From: Exiguobacterium sp. KRL4
GTDB taxonomy: Bacteria > Bacillota > Bacilli > Exiguobacteriales > Exiguobacteriaceae
Assembly (NCBI RefSeq): GCF_001870785.1
Contig: NZ_MOLV01000005.1
Span: 1-64,000, forward strand
Reading direction: 5' to 3'
Length of the DNA stretch: 64,000 nt
Of the stretch, positions 61,688 through 64,000 are shown piece after piece; positions within the stretch are counted from its first letter, which is position 1, and each line of letters begins with the position of its first letter. The translations under genes and the position numbers were made by a program. The notes under the pieces were generated by a model. That model did not search any database and was not told the DNA's origin. It worked only from the letters and a program-made list of their open reading frames with translations.

Positions 61688-61914
61688 TGGCCCCCATGTC
61701 AGTTTTTTGCAGTAAAACGAACGTTGGCGAACGAAGCGTCATAGCTATTAGCTAGCTGGGAACGCCTGCAAAACGCACCCATTTAAGTATAATACCAACT
61801 TCATTTGAATTGTACAATTGCCAGTTCAGCGGACGACACGATAAAGTTTTTCCTTTCTGATGAGTAAAGAGTTAAAATAGAAATTAGCAGTTTATTTTGT
61901 AAGGAGGATTCCGA

Positions 61915-62559
61915 ATGCTCCAAACCGTCCGTCAGTGGATCGAACAGATGATTACGTTTCTTCAGGATCTTCCGGGTGGTGCTTCGACCGGGTTAATCGC
62001 TCCTTTTCTTGAATCGTTGTTTCCGTTCCTCCCATTAGTTCTCATCATTTCTGCCAATGCAGCGACCTATGGATTCTGGATGGGTGTACTCGTCTCGTGG
62101 GCCGGAAGTATGCTCGGTTCACTTGTCGTCTTTGCTTGTATCCGTTATTTATTTCGCCGCCCCGTTACCCGGTGGCTTGAACAGCATACAGCTGCACAAC
62201 ACTGGATTGAACGCGTCCGTCATATGAGCCCGATTTCACTTGGTTTTTTCTTTTCGCTCCCGTTTATGCCAGCATTCATCATCACGTCCATTTCTGCGAT
62301 GATCCAGTTATCCCTTCGAACTTATTTGATTGCAGCTGGAGCAGGGCGGTTGATTGTCGTCATCATCTTCTCCTTGATCGGTAAAGAGTGGTCAACCTTT
62401 TTAGAGCGACCGATCCGACTCGTCTTCCTGTTTTTGATTTTACTCGCTATATGGGGTGTCAGCCGCGGGGTCGAAGAAATCATCAAGCGCCGCGCTCTCG
62501 CACGACGCTCTAAGGCATTACGTGATCTTGAACAAGAAATCGAGCACAATAACAAATGA
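61915..62559 (+). CDS. DedA/VTT-like membrane protein
   Basis: 214 residues, about five hydrophobic segments. ESLFPFLPLVLIISANAATYG, GSMLGSLVVFACIRYLFRRP and the late AGAGRLIVVIIFSLIGK resemble the SNARE-associated/VTT (DedA, TMEM64) superfamily, several members of which move lipids such as undecaprenyl phosphate or PE across membranes. AAGGAGG before the ATG. The 227-base gap before it holds only weak promoter-like sequences and no gene. Confidence 0.82.
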   Translation: MLQTVRQWIEQMITFLQDLPGGASTGLIAPFLESLFPFLPLVLIISANAATYGFWMGVLVSWAGSMLGSLVVFACIRYLFRRPVTRWLEQHTAAQHWIERVRHMSPISLGFFFSLPFMPAFIITSISAMIQLSLRTYLIAAGAGRLIVVIIFSLIGKEWSTFLERPIRLVFLFLILLAIWGVSRGVEEIIKRRALARRSKALRDLEQEIEHNNK

Positions 62560-62719
62560 TTTGATCAATCATCGGCACACTCTTCATCAGGGTGTGTCTT
62601 TTGCTTATCCGATTTATCGTTTCATTCTGTCGTTTCACTTCATTTTTCCAAACAGGACTTTTGAATCATTTTTCCGTTCTAATATTTTTCCGAAATAATG
62701 TTCACACTTTGTTCAACAT

Positions 62720-62733
62720 TGTAAACGTTTACA
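62720..62733 (+). promoter_or_regulatory. cre site (CcpA)
   Basis: TGTAAACGTTTACA, a perfect palindrome matching the cre consensus TGWAARCGYTWNCW at every position. It abuts the -35 of the promoter at 62735-62763, suggesting carbon catabolite repression. Confidence 0.85.
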
Positions 62734-62734
62734 T

Positions 62735-62763
62735 TTTATTGGTAAGACCAATATTAGTATAAT
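62735..62763 (+). promoter_or_regulatory. Promoter of the DUF485-symporter operon
   Basis: TTTATT (62735-62740), 17-base spacer, TATAAT (62758-62763). Confidence 0.6.
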
Positions 62764-62852
62764 ATCATTATTTCTCTCTTCTAAATTAGGATGGATTTTC
62801 CAAAAGAAGTGTCTTTATAATGAATTTAAATTCATTTCTGAAGGAGGCCATC

Positions 62853-63179
62853 ATGCACCAGGTATCTGAAACAACAAAGACCGAAACGACACGTTCCGCT
62901 GAGGCGATCGCTGAAAGTGCATCATTTAAACAATTGATGCACGAAAAAAACAGCTTCATCGTGCCTGCCATCTTATTTTGTCTTATCTTCTATTTTACGC
63001 TTCCCATCCTGACTAGCTATTTCACCTTCTTGAACCGGCCGTTGCTTGGCGATATCACCGGAGCTTGGTTGTTTGCATTCCTTCAATTCATCATGACATG
63101 GACGTTTTGTACCCTTTACAACAAAAAAGCCCGTTCGTTTGATCGATTGGTCGAACAGATCAAGGAGGAGTCACGATGA
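62853..63179 (+). CDS. DUF485 family membrane protein
   Basis: 108 residues with two hydrophobic segments (about 37-57 and 69-89) and FKQLMHEKNSFIVPAILFC, a DUF485 (YjcH) signature. Such proteins are encoded directly before acetate/organic acid symporters and probably assist them. ATG 62853 follows AAGGAGG; an ATG at 62820 has no site. ATGA overlap with the next gene. Confidence 0.9.
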   Translation: MHQVSETTKTETTRSAEAIAESASFKQLMHEKNSFIVPAILFCLIFYFTLPILTSYFTFLNRPLLGDITGAWLFAFLQFIMTWTFCTLYNKKARSFDRLVEQIKEESR

Positions 63180-64000
63180 ATTATACAGCTGTCGCCCTAT
63201 TCGCTGCGATTGTCGGGTTGACACTCGTCATTACATATTTTGCTGCCCGTAAAACGAAGACAGCGAACGATTTCTACACCGCGGACGGCGGATTGACAGG
63301 GGCACAAAACGGAATGGCCATTGCCGGCGACTACATGTCTGCTGCTTCCTTCCTCGGAATCGCCGGAATGATTGCCTTGGCTGGTTTTGACGGATTCTTT
63401 TATTCGATTGGTTTTCTCGTTGCCTATCTCGTTGTTCTTTATCTTGTCGCCGAACCGTTGCGCAACTTAGGGAAATACACGATGGCAGATATGATCGCAG
63501 CTCGCTTTAATGCTTCGAAAGTTCGTGGGGTCGCAGCGATGAACTCGATTGTCATCTCGATTTTCTACATGATTGCTCAGCTTGTAGGAGCCGGTGCCTT
63601 GATTGAGTTGTTACTCGGAATTCCCTATACGACCAGCGTCATCATCGTCGGTATTTTGATGACCGTGTATGTTGTTTTTGGCGGCATGACCGCAACGTCA
63701 TGGGTACAGATCATCAAAGCTGTGCTCTTGATGGCCGGAACAGCCGTCATCTCCTTTATGGTGTTTGCGAAGTTTGATTTTTCCATCATGAAGATGTTTT
63801 CCGAAGTCAAACAAGCGACACCACTCGGTGATTCGTTCTTGAATCCAGGGAATAAGTTTAAGTTGCCGCTCGATACGATTTCCTTGAACTTGGCACTTGT
63901 CCTCGGAACGGCCGGACTACCGCATATCTTAATTCGTTTTTTCACCGTCAAGGATGCACCAACTGCCCGTAAATCCGTTGTTTATGCAACATGGATCATC
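63176..64000 (+). CDS. Cation/acetate-type solute symporter (SSS family), 3' end outside window
   Basis: 275 codons visible, running off the right edge. TADGGLTGAQNGMAIAGDYMSAASFLGIAGMIAL and GRFN-type MADMIAARF motifs identify the ActP-like branch of the sodium:solute symporters. Coupled by ATGA overlap to the DUF485 gene, the usual yjcH-actP arrangement. The cre box suggests use of acetate or another organic acid after glucose is exhausted. Confidence 0.93.
   Translation, partial: MNYTAVALFAAIVGLTLVITYFAARKTKTANDFYTADGGLTGAQNGMAIAGDYMSAASFLGIAGMIALAGFDGFFYSIGFLVAYLVVLYLVAEPLRNLGKYTMADMIAARFNASKVRGVAAMNSIVISIFYMIAQLVGAGALIELLLGIPYTTSVIIVGILMTVYVVFGGMTATSWVQIIKAVLLMAGTAVISFMVFAKFDFSIMKMFSEVKQATPLGDSFLNPGNKFKLPLDTISLNLALVLGTAGLPHILIRFFTVKDAPTARKSVVYATWII

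Overview
The window looks like chromosomal DNA of a low- to mid-GC Firmicute of the order Bacillales. Gene content, Shine-Dalgarno style (GGAGG) and order point to an Exiguobacterium-like organism; this is an inference from recognised families, not a database match. The left end is a conserved Bacillales block read on the minus strand: rhomboid / acpS - alr - mazE-like - mazF - rsbV - rsbW - sigB - tex - sprT - ten-gene tRNA array. Compared with the Bacillus subtilis version, the stressosome genes rsbRST, the phosphatases rsbU and rsbX, ydcC and cmpA are missing here.

From 8.5 to 23.8 kb lie housekeeping and accessory units: pncA-pncB (NAD salvage), a ywpF-like gene, a Zur-boxed orphan ZnuA lipoprotein, a SAM-I riboswitch controlling an NhaC-family transporter (candidate MetT), an aldo/keto reductase with its own inverted-repeat operator, an AgcS amino acid symporter, and a four-domain CoA-disulfide reductase / rhodanese / TusA / DsrE enzyme whose promoter carries a TATACC-N6-GGTATA palindrome typical of CsoR/CstR-type persulfide sensors.

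The most striking region is 23.8-32.9 kb. One promoter with a Fur box in its spacer is followed by nine tightly packed or overlapping genes on the plus strand: an iron-regulated lipoprotein of unknown family, a UDP-sugar epimerase, a UPF0104-type flippase-like protein, a membrane phosphodiesterase, a polyprenyl-phosphate-type GT2 glycosyltransferase, an exported C-terminally anchored protein, an FTR1 iron permease, a GT-C glycosyltransferase and an APH-type kinase. Read together this looks like an iron-starvation operon that couples an FTR1 iron importer to a lipid-linked extracytoplasmic glycosylation route. I do not know a described system with this composition.

From 33 to 64 kb come: a GNAT acetyltransferase; a YitT-type membrane protein behind a long structured leader; an NADH oxidase with two Rex-like sites; a SigB-promoter SDR; maltose acetyltransferase; a two-component system with a triple-repeat acidic exported protein; two M50 proteases; a MATE exporter; an exonuclease; an Old Yellow Enzyme; an MMPL transporter; a C-terminally anchored pullulanase; YajQ; hydroxybutyrate dehydrogenase and LysR; argS behind a T-box with an Arg (CGC) specifier; a diguanylate cyclase; TrhO; and a CcpA (cre)-controlled DUF485 / acetate-type symporter pair that runs off the right edge. 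A long nested hairpin element fills 44.30-44.39 kb, and a short motif next to it recurs in the terminator region at 32.85 kb.
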